Source: Apus apus (Eukaryota > Chordata > Aves > Apodiformes > Apodidae). From it: a DNA stretch of 64,000 nucleotides. Position 1 is the stretch's first letter, and every line of letters begins with the position of its first letter. The notes under the pieces are model-generated. The model was not told the origin of the DNA, made no database searches, and saw only the letters and a program-made list of their open reading frames with translations. The stretch is taken from the NCBI RefSeq assembly GCF_020740795.1, contig NC_067299.1:6866001-6930000 (forward strand), read 5' to 3'. Positions 21,609 to 33,300 of this stretch are shown here, piece by piece. The position numbers and the translations under genes are program-made.

Positions 21609-24007
21609 CTACAGAACAGTAAACTCTTCCAGACTCTTCCCTATTTACAAATGAACATTGTTGCTTGCAGATCATTGCTTCCCCATCCTTTTCCTATCCT
21701 GTGACACAGAAGGTGAACAATCCAGCCAGCATCTGAAGGTCTGTAAGGCAGTGCTTCCCATCCACAACCACCTGGCCCACTAGGACCTTGATGGAGAACA
21801 AGGGTGACAAGTGTCTGTGCCACATCCAGAGGTTCCTCCTCATTCATTGTGTGTGTGAAGGAAGGTCCATGTTAAACCCACCAACCAAGAGCATCTGGCC
21901 TCTCCTGGCTGCACAGGCTCCTCTGGGCTGGGTTTTAGCTGGGCTGAGGAAGGAGAAATACAGCCCTGGCAGAGCAAACAACTCCTGCTGCCCTCTGAAA
22001 GGCCGCGTTTGGGGAGAAGATGGTGTTTGCCAGAGGCATGAGATCCACCAGCCCTCAGCTCATGCACCCATCAACCAGAAAGGCAGCTCTCACATCGTGG
22101 GAGGAGGCAAAGAGTCTCAGAGACACCTTCCCTGCCCTCCTGGAGGGTGAGAGAAAAGTGACTCCAAACCTGGGGACACTTTGCTAGCTCAGGAAAGAAG
22201 GCACCTAACAAAAATAATAAAAATCATCTGTCCCAACCCAAACCCACCACAAGTCTCCAGGAAAACTGAAGGGGTTTTAGCTAAGTTGTGGCTTGGCTCA
22301 TACCTCTCTTTGCACTAAGTCATAACTTCTAGCTGGGTACAGTGGAGTCTGCCCTGCCTGGAGACCCACCTGGACACTTCAAAGCCACCTTGCTCAGGTC
22401 CTGCTAGCACTGTCACCTAGGCTTGGCCACCACACGAGGAGCCAGGAGTCCTGGCCATGGGGACAAGCTGTATGAGGCAAAACAAGAAGGATGTGCTGTC
22501 TGCAAGCAAAGCTGCCCTGTTGAAGGGTCTCCCAGCCCACGTGAGGCACAGTGAGCAGCCTGGCCTGTAAAACCTCCCTCATGACTTCACTGACCTGCAG
22601 GAAAACCACGGACAACACAGTCCCTCCCTGGCCACTGCAGGTTTCTGCTCTGCTCTCTCTTCCAGGGTGAGCTCCTGTTTCTGCTTCAGATGCACGTGGC
22701 TGCAGTGGTCCAGCAGAAAGCCACCAGGAAGCAGTGACCACTGCAGTGCCTGGTCCTTCCTGGCAGCAGTGCTGCTTCAGCCACGGCTGGCTGAGTTTTA
22801 CATCTGCTGGGGAGGGACTTCAGCCATCAGTGAGGGTAATCCTGTCACTGCACCTAAATCCTGTCACACACCACCAGCCTGACCTGGACCCTCTGTGTCA
22901 GCTGCTGTTCACCCACCTGCAGCAGCCTCATTCCTTTCACTTTTCCTGGGCATTTCTGTTTCTCAGGCAAGACAAAACCAGCCTTCAACAGCATCTAATG
23001 GTGTTGAGTGTTTTCATCCCCAGGAACCCAGTGGAGCACCTGGAGCCTCCTGCCTCTGCCTGACGCCCCCCAGACACTCACAATCACTAACAACTGATGC
23101 AAAGTGGGGCTGTTGTTGCATTTTTAAAGGTTTGCCTTGAGCAGTGGAAAACATTGCCCAGCTGCCACAGAGAGAGGGCAGAAGGCTGAGCTGATGCCCT
23201 TGCAGAGAGCTGAGGTTTTGAAAAACCAAGGAAGAGAGGAAGGAAGTAAAGGGGTTATCCAGGGACTCTCCCACAGGCACAGCAAGGAGAGAAAGGACAA
23301 AAGAACAGAAATGGCAGGAGAGCAGGAAAAAACCCTTCCTTAAATGCAATTAATTCAGCTTTGGAAAAAAGCTTCTCCTGGCAGAGGGTGGGAAATGTGT
23401 CCCAGAGGGAGCCTGAAAGCCAGCCTGGATAAACCCTCCCAGCCCTGCAGCAGTGCCCTCTCAGAAGCACGGATCCAGGTGTGCAAGAAAATCCTCCATC
23501 TGGGGATCTGCCACTTCCCTGATCATCCCAAAATGCCAGAGCCCTTTGGCAGCTGGTTTGCAGGGTGGTGGTGCTAGATGCTGGCCACGCTGGAGACAGA
23601 GGGGACGTGCCAAGGTGCTTTGGCTGGAGGAAGAAGCCCATCACGTCTTGGTGCTGCCATCCCAGGTGGGACATCCTTCCTGGAGGAGATGCTGGGAGCC
23701 CAGCTCAGCCCCAGGAGAGCTCTTGGTCCAGAAGGAAAGGGAAGAAACTGCAAGCTCTGAAATGGCACTGACTCCTTCAGCCTCCCAAACCCCCAGGTGC
23801 TGCCCCAACCTCGGGGCTGGCGCCGGGTCCAGCTGGGACCCATCACCCACCACCCACCCACAGCTCCCCAAAAGCCTCAGGGAGCAAGGAGAAGATCCTG
23901 GGGCTGGATTGCTGCTGGTGGCAGGAGGAGGTGGCGAGGCTGGTGCAGGGGTGAGGGGCACGGGTGCTCCATATCCCCCTGCCGCCCAGCCCCAAGACCT
24001 AGAGGGC
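21600..24007 (-). other. SH2B2: SH2B2 3' UTR or flank (inferred)
   Basis: The interval between the SH2B2 stop and the first canonical polyadenylation signals. Unique sequence without CR1. Open frames in it show no domain. Whether all of it is transcribed depends on the polyadenylation choice. Confidence 0.4.
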
Positions 24008-24321
24008 TCAGTAGAAGGAGTACTGGTTTTCCACCGCCCGGGTCCGGCTCCGGGCCCCATCAGCCTCATGATAGTCCTCGGCGCTGGCTGCAGGGGGCTC
24101 CGGCCGGCGCTCCGCGCTGTCGCTGCGGCTCCGGGGACCCAGGGCACCCTCCAAGCGGTGATAGGGTGCGGGGCCGGTGGCAGGAGGGGCCGCGGCCGCC
24201 CCCTCGGCGGGCGGTGGGGCCGGCGGGGCAGCGGGTGCGGGGCTGCAGAAGTGGTGCGGGAGCGGCGGGTCCGGCCGGCAGCCCGGCAGCGGCGGCACCA
24301 GCGCTGGGGGGGGGACGGCGT
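24008..24321 (-). CDS. SH2B2: SH2B2 last coding exon
   Basis: Acceptor TTTGCAG. Encodes residues 567-670: a proline/alanine-rich, low-complexity stretch, then RSRSDSAER (an RxRxxS-type phosphorylation context) and the family-defining [10 protein letters not shown] followed by TGA at 24010-24008. Very GC-rich, with G-runs just upstream in the intron. Confidence 0.95.
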
Positions 24322-27300
24322 CTGCAAAGGGGGGGGGGGAGACACGAGCTTGACCCCTCTGATGCTACCGGGGGTTGGGGGGGGGGGGCTTCACCCCGCT
24401 CTCCCTCCCTGGCGTTTTCTCCCTTGCTCGCTCTCTCCATCCTTCACCCTCCCCCCCCCAGCCCTCCTTGCCCACCCTCTCCCAGCACAGCGGGGTGCTC
24501 TGAGCCCCATCGAAGCCCACCCAGCCCTCTGCTCCTCTCCTGCCTGAGCCAGGAGACTTGACACCCGCACCCAGGGCACACCCCAGCACTGCCCACTGCT
24601 GCTGCGTGCTCCTCCCTGCCCGCTTCCAACGAAGGCACCAACCCCCTTCCAGCACCTCCAGAGCAGCTTTCGGGAGGGAAGCGGTGTGGGGGGAAACCCA
24701 GGGCTCATCCCTTTTGGATCCAACACGAGATCCCAGCCCAAACCACGAACCTGTCCACCCATCCCCACCCGTGTCCCAGCCCTGGCTCTCACCGGGCAGG
24801 GGGCTGGGGGCCACCACAAAGCTGCGGAGGGTGATGTCGGCGGCGCCGCCCGACTCCAGCGGGATGGGGTGGGTGTGGAAGTGGCGCAGCATGTCCAGGA
24901 TGGTCTGGAACCAGAGGTGCTGCACGTGGCACTGCCCGCTCTCGTTCAGCGACAGGCGGAGGTGCTGCAGGGGCAAGGGGGAAACAGCAGGTCCAGCTGG
25001 GGGCTGCAAGGGTTGAGACTCGCCCTGGCCATCCGCAGGGGAGTCACTTCCATCAGAGCAGGGAGGTTGGCTCCTAACGACACAGGGCTTCTTTTCTCCC
25101 TTGCCTGCTCAGGAGGGTCTCCAGGGTGCTCCCTGCAAAACCCCACTCACTGCAGCCCCAGAAGTTTTGGCCCCTCCTGGTGATGATCACCGTACAGAAG
25201 CAGCCAGAGAAAGGTGGCTGGGGGCGGGGGGGGGCTGCAGCTGCAATCCTGGTGACACAAACCTGAACTACTTCTTGCAGGACCAGCGTCCAAATTGGGC
25301 AGTTATTTCTCAATTCCTCCACAGTGTGTGCCCTCTGGTACAAGAGGAACCCAGCAGAAAACTACACGTGGGTTGTAGGGCTCTTGGGGGACAAAGGCAG
25401 GTGGTCCCAATGGCTGCTCTGCCAGGGTGCAGCTCCTCCAGAGATGGCATGTTTGGGGTAACCCCACAACAACCACTGGCTTGCAGAGCCCCAGCAGGGG
25501 GGCACTCATCTTCAAGGAGGAGCAGGGGACACCCACCTTTGCTTTTCCCTGGAAGTTGAAGGTCAGCACGTACTCCCCCGGCCGCGTTTCGCTCTGCCGG
25601 ATGACAAACAGGCCGTGGCTCCGGGCACCCCCAAAAAGCACCAGCTGAGCTGCCTTGATCCGTGAGAGAGTCCCATGGAACCAGGGGAAGTTGGAGAGGT
25701 TGATCTCGGCCTCTGCTTCGCTGTCCTCCCCTGGCCACGGGGACAGCAGGTTTTTAGGGAGCACCCAGACATCTCCCCACCCCTCCCCTCCGTTCCATGC
25801 ACCCCCAGGAGTGAGGTGCTGGGGATACAGCCTGCATCCCAGTACCTGTCAGGTGCCCACCAGTGGTGGGGGAGGACTCCAGTGTCTGCAGGAAGCTTTC
25901 CAGTGGGATGTGGGTGAGGAGCTCCCCCAGGGAGTCCCTGCCCCTGCTGTGGGGTGTGGGGACAGCGGTGGCCGTGGTGGTGGTGTGAGCACCGGGCAGA
26001 GGACATCTGTCTGGTGGCCTGGGCACATCTGGAAAGGAATTTGCAGAGGGATGGGCTCATGGCTTGGCATCACCAGACAAGGTTGGGGGTCGTCCTGCTC
26101 TGAAAGCAACCACGTTGGAGCACTCCTGCCTCTTGGAGATATCTCAGGGTTGGGTTATGGCCCTGGCACAGCTTGGCGAGCTCCCTTTCCACCTGTACTG
26201 GGTTTCCTTCCCCTGGTCCAACCAGGAAAGAGGGCATGGATGCCCTTGGTCAGGCATGGCAACAAGCTGGGGCTGTGCAGGTGGAAACTGTGGAGACCCA
26301 GGGACCCCAGTGCCTGCAGACAGGTGCTTGATCTTCTGCATGCGTCAGGGTGTATGGGAGGAACATCAGGGCAGGGTGGGGGACAAGCAGAAGGAAGCAA
26401 AAGGCAGTGGGTGGAGGAAGATCCATCCACATATACACCTGCTTCAGGCTTCTTCACTTTATCTCTGGTGGGATCTTTCCCCCCTCCAAACCTGAGCTGG
26501 CACCTGGAAATGCCCACCCTCCCCAGCAGGTGTTTTTTCCCAGATATATGTCCTCACCATCAGCCAGGAACTCGCAGCTGCAGGAGGACACCCTGCCCGG
26601 CAGGCAGGCTCCCTGCGCGCAGGACGCCAGCTCGATGTCGTCCCCGCTGTCCCTGGGGGAAGAGCACAGAGAAAATGGTCACATGCTGGTCAGCACGCTG
26701 CAGAGACATGCTCCAAGTGTCACCTCTGCATGGGGACTCGACCGAACAAAATTCCAGCTGTGATCTGGGAGCACATCCCAACACTTCCTCCTGGAGGAAC
26801 AGAAGCGCCTGCAGAATCAAGAGGCAGAGCAGCTGGAAAACAACATGGCTTTTTAGGGGTGAGAAACCAGCACAGAGGATTAAACCCCTGAAAGCCCTCA
26901 CTGCCTGGGCCACACTGCAGTGCTTTATGCAGCCTTGTTGGTTTGGATGGTGACCAACTTTGCTTTACGAGGCATTCGTACACACGCACACTCCCACCAC
27001 TAACTTCATAGAACCACAGAATGGTTTGGATTGGAAGAGACCTTAAAGATCATCCAGATCCAACCCCCCTGCATGGGCAGGGACACCTCCCGCCAGACCA
27101 GGCTGCTCCAAGCCCCATCCAACCTGCCCTTCAACACTGCCAGGGATGGGGCAGCCACAGCTTCCCTGGGCAACCTGTTCCCGTGTCTCACCACCCTCAC
27201 AGGGAAGAATTTCTTCCTAATCTTCCAGTGTACATCTACCCTCTGCCAGTTTGAACTTCCACCCCAGGGAGGAAATTCCCCAACACAGTTACCAGCTGAC

Positions 27301-30300
27301 AGGAATCACACCCCCCCAAAAAACAACCCCAAACCAGGAGGCCCAGAGCAGAGACAACGAGTGGGAATGGAACAACAGGGGGCCCACAGCAGTGCAGCCC
27401 CCACGGGGACCATCCCCGCTGCCCGATCCCTGCCCGTGCACTTTGGCACCCTTACACAATCCCACTTGCTCCACAGCCTATTTTTATCTCATTTTAGCTT
27501 ATTTTTAGTCCATTTTAGCCTATTTTTGTGCCCAGCTGCTGGCACAAGCCCGGCGCTGCTGGCGACTTCTCCTGCTTAACGGCGGCCACGTGGGCAAAGG
27601 GCCGCGAGGAAGCGGCTGCCTTCGTGGTAACAACTCACCAGGGAGCTGCTGAATTATTGAGTGGCCAGTAAGTGAATCAGCCACTGGGAATCATTCAGCT
27701 GCAGCCCGTTAAAAACAAGAAGGGAGGAAGGAAACCCAAACCAACAGCGCTTTGCAGGAAAAAGAAAAAGCAGCCGTCGCCGGGCGCTGATGTGGCGGCT
27801 CCAGCAAGCAGCCCTTGGCAAAAGCATCAGGAGATGATTGAAAATTCATTCTTGGGACTCTGTGTGTGTGTGTCAGTGTATTAAACAGCTCATTAGTATT
27901 TGCTCTGGAGTTCATTATTATTTGCTTTACAGTCACGTCCGGAGGCCGACGCGGGGCTGCGCCGGGTGCTGAGCAAACAGAAAAGGCTGGGAAGCTGCCG
28001 GTGGCTCCTGCAGAGGCTCAAGGTGAGCACGGCCATGGCCCCAGCTGGAAAAGCAGCACCAAAACGTGAGGAAAAAGGGCTGTTTTTTCCCAGCCTTGCC
28101 TCCCTCACCAGCCCCTTTTTGGAATTACGTATCTTTTAAAAAGCAGCTGGAGGAGCAGAGACCCGGGGTCCGTTCGCGCGTCCTCCCTGCGAGATGCTGT
28201 GACCAGCCCTGCAGCACCCAAACCACAGCTCTTTGGTACGAGGGGGCAAAAGCAACCCAGAGCCAGCTGGAGCCTCTCCAAGGCCCTGTTGAAACAAGGT
28301 TTGCTCGAGGTTTTCACCTCAGCAAGCTTGGAACACCTTGTTATTCCAAAATGGTGCCAAGAAGGGCAGTGCTGGGGTTTCCCCGGAGAGCCAGGGCTGA
28401 TCCTGCCTGCCCAGCACCAGGGCTGGCTGAGCAAGGGCAGCAGTGCCAGGCACACAAACCTCCTGAGAGAGAGCAACCCAATGCATGGGCCAATGCAAAA
28501 AAAAAAAAAGCAGATGAGAAGTTCTGGCAGAGTTGTGACTGCAATGACAGCATTAATAGCACAGGGATTGAAACAAAAATCCATTTGGCCACTAGAGTCT
28601 TAAATATAGCGTGGATGCTGGACTGGAAAAAGGCAGAGAAAATAGCTCAAACGTAGGATAAAACTTCAGAGGGTGGGTGTTAGGAGCTTCCTGTGTTGAG
28701 GGCTGCATTCCCAGGTGACCTGTGAGCAAGTGGCCAGGCCCCTGCAAGGCTGCACCTCTGACACACAGGCTGCTAACTGTGCCTCCAGGCTTTTGCTGAT
28801 GCCAGTTCAGGGACTTCATGTGACAACCTGAGTAGCAAAAATTGCATCGGGGCTAACAACCCAAGCTGGGTAGCAAGTCTGGCCCCCCCACAAACCACTT
28901 CCCCCCTACTGAGCCTTACCCAGGGTCAATGCAGTCCTGGATGTCTGCCACCCAGGAGTGCTTCTGCAGGGAGTCGATGGTCTCCAGGATGTATTCAGCC
29001 CCATTCTCCACCTGCAGGGAATGTGGGACAGCATCAGGCTGCAGCTGGGGTCTCACCACCCCTCAGGGCAAAGCACACCCAGAGCCCTGCTATTAACTAG
29101 TACAGGGGGAAAAAAAAGTGTTTCCCCTCATCACAGCAAAGGGATGCTGAGGGTGACTCACAGAAATGCTCTGGCATGTCCGAGGGTGACCCCTGACCAA
29201 AGCTGGGGCTTGGAGGAAAAACCCCACTCTGCTGTTGTCAGCAAGTGCATCACAAGGTTTTTTTACAGCCTCTGTGGCAAACCCAAAATCCTGCCAGACC
29301 CCTAAACCCACGAGTTAAAAACCTCTCATCTTTTTCTGTCTGCTCAGCCATGAGGCTTCCGATTTGATTGCAGCAGGGTGGGAGAGAAACCTATTGCAAC
29401 AGGGGAAAAAAATTATAATAAAAATCAGGATGCAAAAGAGCTTCTAAAATTGCAAGCCCAAAGGAGCTCTGGGCCAGGGAGGATCCAGAAAGGCCCCAGA
29501 TCAGCAATGGGGCAAAGGGCTGAGGGACTCGGGAGCCACCTCGTGCGATGCTGCATGGTGCCTCTGGCAGGTTTCCCTGCATCTCTCCCAGGGCCCTTAG
29601 ACACTGTTCCCGAGCTGGCAAGGCAGCCCTGACTCCAGGAGGGTATCACGTTGCCAGCTGAGACACCTCCTAGCAAATTAAATCAATCACAAACAACCAA
29701 ATCCCTGTCCTGTAAATAAGCAGGGAGCAGCGCCCAGGGCTCAGCTGTGACCTGAGCTGTTCCCCCGGGGCTGTGCACGGGGCCATCCTGCCCCAGCAGA
29801 GGTCGAGGGGAGAAGCAGCAAAGATTTCCCACCCCCTCATTTTGTTTAAGCAGAGGAAAAGAGCCTCTCTGGCTCTTTCTGAGGGCAATGGATGAAGCTG
29901 GCATGGGAGATAAGGCTGCTCTCTCCCACGGAACGTGACAGCCAGGGAAGCACGTGCAGGGTTTGGGTGTTTTGCAAGTGCTTGTGCAATGGAAAAAACA
30001 AACAAACAAATAAATAAAAAAATAAATCATGCATTACTTGGTGTGTGATGGGCAGTGGGGACACCCTGCCTGCTCATTTTTAGGCAATTTGGCTGAAACT
30101 ATTCCAGCCTGGGCTCTCTCAAAGGCCTTTCCTCTCTTTCCATCCATGGTAACCTGAGTTGTGTGTGAAGGTTGGGATTGGGCTCAACATCAGCTCTGGG
30201 GGCAGGATGGCAGGAGGGAAACCACAGCACCCAACTCCCTTTCTTACCCCTCCAATCAGCACCCTGACACCAAGGGGTGCTGCACTCCCCCTGCCAGCCC

Positions 30301-33300
30301 TGGGGAATGCAAAAGGGTGGCGGGAAGATGTCCCAGCGAGGAGGGCTGGGGCAGAAAAACGAGCTCAACGTGATAAAGGATGTTGGAACAGGGGGAAAGC
30401 ATCCTGTGCTGACAGCCAGGAGGGGAGGGCAGAGGCTGGCTGGGGTGGCAGGAGAGGAGAAGGGAGCAGATGGGCTGGGTGCTGCCTCGGGTCACTTGAA
30501 GGATCGATTGCAACCAATTAACCCAGCAGGGCAATCGCCCTGGGCAGAGGGGGGTGGGGGTACCTGCTCAGCCTTTGCAGACCCCTGGGTTTGGATCAGT
30601 CCCCAGGGTAATTAAAGAAATGGCTGAAACTGTCACCAGGGCTGTTTGGGAGTGGAGAGAGCACGTCCAGCTCCAGAAGGTGGGAGGAGGACAAGCCCAG
30701 AGCCCTCCTCCGACAGCCAGAGAAACCAGCCCTCCACAGGCACCCAGGAAGAACCCCAGAGCTGCAGCCCCCAGCAGGGATTTGCCACCACCTCATCCTG
30801 TCAAACCCACTGCCCCTGGTGGCCCCAGGGATGGGGGGATGCCACATCCTTGGCCACACTTCAGACACTGATGTGGGCCAGTCTCTTTTCAGTGGTGCCC
30901 CCTGAGAGGACAAGGGGCAACAGGCAAGAACACAGGAAGTTCCACCTCAACGTGAGGAAAAACTTCTTTGCTGTAAGGGTGATGGAGCCCTGGGACAAGC
31001 TTCCCAGAGAGGTTGTGGAGTCTCCTTCTCTGGAGACTTTCAAAACCCTTCAGGATGCATTTCTGTGTGACCTGCCCTGGGTGTTTCTGCTCTGGCAGAG
31101 GGTGTTGGACTTCATGATCTCCAGAGGTCCCTTCTCACCCCTAACATTCTGTGATTCTGTGTGACAGTCCAGCAAGCAGGGAAGCAAGACACAGTTATGA
31201 TGAGACTTGTAAGAGGATCTAGAAAACATGATCACAAGTAGCTAACAAGTTGTATTCCAAGAGCAGTTATTGATGGTTAAGAGGTTATTGATGGTCAATG
31301 GTCAAAGATGAGGGACATGCTCAGAAGCTCCTTCACATCAGACTCTCCTCGTGTGTTGCTCTTCAGTAATGACAAGGACAAAAGCAAAGTGAGGATGCCT
31401 AATCAATTCATGGATGACACCATGTTGCAAGGGTGTTAGAGGATGAGGAGAGAATTCAAATGAACTTATTGAAGCTGAGAAATGCTGGGTGGAAGAAAGA
31501 GCTGAAACCAGCCCCAGCTCAAGGGCATGGGTGGGCTCTGGGCTCACACCAATTGCTGTGGGTGGTTGGGTTGGGGAACCACAACTCTGGAGAGGTTCTG
31601 CAAAAAGTGTTGAGGAGCTACACCAGCCCACAAGCTGTGCATGAGTCAACACTGTCCTCAGGGTACAAAGAAAGCAACTGGATCAACTTGAGCTGGGTGA
31701 AGAGGAAGAAGAAAGGAGAAGCAATCAAAGGAGAAGAAATCCTTTCCACGAGCTCCTGACCATGGCACCATGTATGGTTTGGGGCATTCTCTCTTCAGAG
31801 CCTGCAAGGGAAGCAAGGAGGACCTTGGGGTGGTCAGTCTGGAGAGAAGACACATGAAGTTGGTCTTTGAGGCACAGAAGATAATAACTGAATCAGCCTC
31901 CGTGTCCATGATGGACACTGACCACAGCAGAGGTTGAACAGCAAGAAGCCCCTGGGGCAGGAGGATGCCCTGAAGGAGGCTGCCAGGAGAAGGTGTGGGA
32001 CCTTTAGAAGGAGCTGGGTTTGGTGGAGAGAGATTTGCTGCAGATCCATGTGTGACCTCCCAGCTGGACACATGCAACAGCTCTGATGGAGGGCACGAGT
32101 CCACCAGCATCTGCAGGGAGCCACAGTCTCACTAGCTGGAGAGAAGCACCATCTCAATGACACGTCCATCATCACAGTGTCATGTCACGCCCCAAGCAGG
32201 GACCCTGCAAAGTCCACCCCCAATCTGCTGTGATGGCTGGGGCCTCCTGGCAGAGCTGCAGGGAGCAGTCAGCTCATTCACGGCATGAGATGGAAAGCTC
32301 TGTCTGGAGAGAGGAGGACTTGCACTCTCTGCTCTGCCCACAGACTCATCACGTGTGGTGGCTGATCCTCAGGGCTTTGGTGGCCCCACACGGCCGTTCC
32401 CATTGCCCCATGTCAATGGAACAGCCACCACGTGCCACCAGCCTGGGGCAGTGGCAGCCACAAAACCACAGCCAGCCACACCAAAGAGTGCTTCCCCTCG
32501 CAGGTTGTCTCTGGACACCAATTTAACCCATCTCCTGGTGACATGAAGAAGCAAAACCCCACGGTGAAAGCCAGGCAAGCAGCCTGATCCCAAAATACCC
32601 AGGCATCAGGTGGGAGGTTGCATCATTTGTGGGGGGGGGAAAAACAACCCAGAGAGGGGACGGCAGGGATCCCTGGGGAGCACCAACGCTGTTGACATCT
32701 CAGCTCTGAAAAACCAAGGCAACCAACGACCCCCTTGGGGACTGAGAGCATCCCCAGGGTGGGGGGCTGGAGGACCTGCCCTCACCTTCAGGACAAAGGT
32801 GTTGTCTTTGTCAGGCATCTCCAAGGGCATGGTGGTACGGACCTCGATGATGGCCGAGAGCGGGATGCTCACCTTGGGTTTGGAAGCCTGGGAGGAGAGG
32901 AGAAGAGAATTATTATGAAATCAAGGGTTGTTTTGTTGTTTTTTTTTAAAAAAAAAGTCACTCCATTGAATCCAACTCTCCCGGGGGGACAAGGCAGAGG
33001 GTTTCTGGGAGAGGCAAGATCACAGCTCAGCCTGGTTATTGCCAGGGGAGGTGGATTAAAAAAACCCCTCATTGATTTCCCTCACGTGCCTGATAACTCC
33101 AAGCGCTTTTAATTAAAGCGAGAGGAGGCCTGGTGGAAGAGAGGGAGGTTAGAGCATTTAACTGCCAAACCTCTCCCTTGTTCCAGCACAGGCTGATCTT
33201 CCCACTCTGCTAGGACCAGGTATTTTTCCTCTCCCCTATCAACCCTCTCCTGACGGGGAGGTGCTCTCTGATGGTGCCTGTGCAGAAAGCAGCAGCCTGG

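Larger units (their letters stand above)
26653..28919 (-). other. SH2B2: SH2B2 intron between PH-domain and linker exons
   Basis: Holds a CR1 fragment at 27007-27240, a MEF2-like 21-base array at 27479-27530, a unique conserved-looking stretch at about 27540-27960, and an A-run at 28498-28509. No further exon is recognised. Confidence 0.65.
29012..32785 (-). other. SH2B2: SH2B2 intron within the PH domain
   Basis: Contains an AAAT/AAAC simple repeat at about 29993-30027, a plus-strand CR1 end at 30871-31163, and a long stretch of unidentified, retroelement-like sequence at about 31165-32180. The rest appears unique. Confidence 0.6.

Noticed and set aside
23453-24547. 364-codon plus-strand open frame
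   Set aside because: Antisense to the GC-rich last SH2B2 exon; low-complexity and unsupported.
25655-26953. 432-codon plus-strand open frame
   Set aside because: Antisense to two SH2B2 exons and introns; no domain, cysteine/tryptophan-rich random-looking composition.
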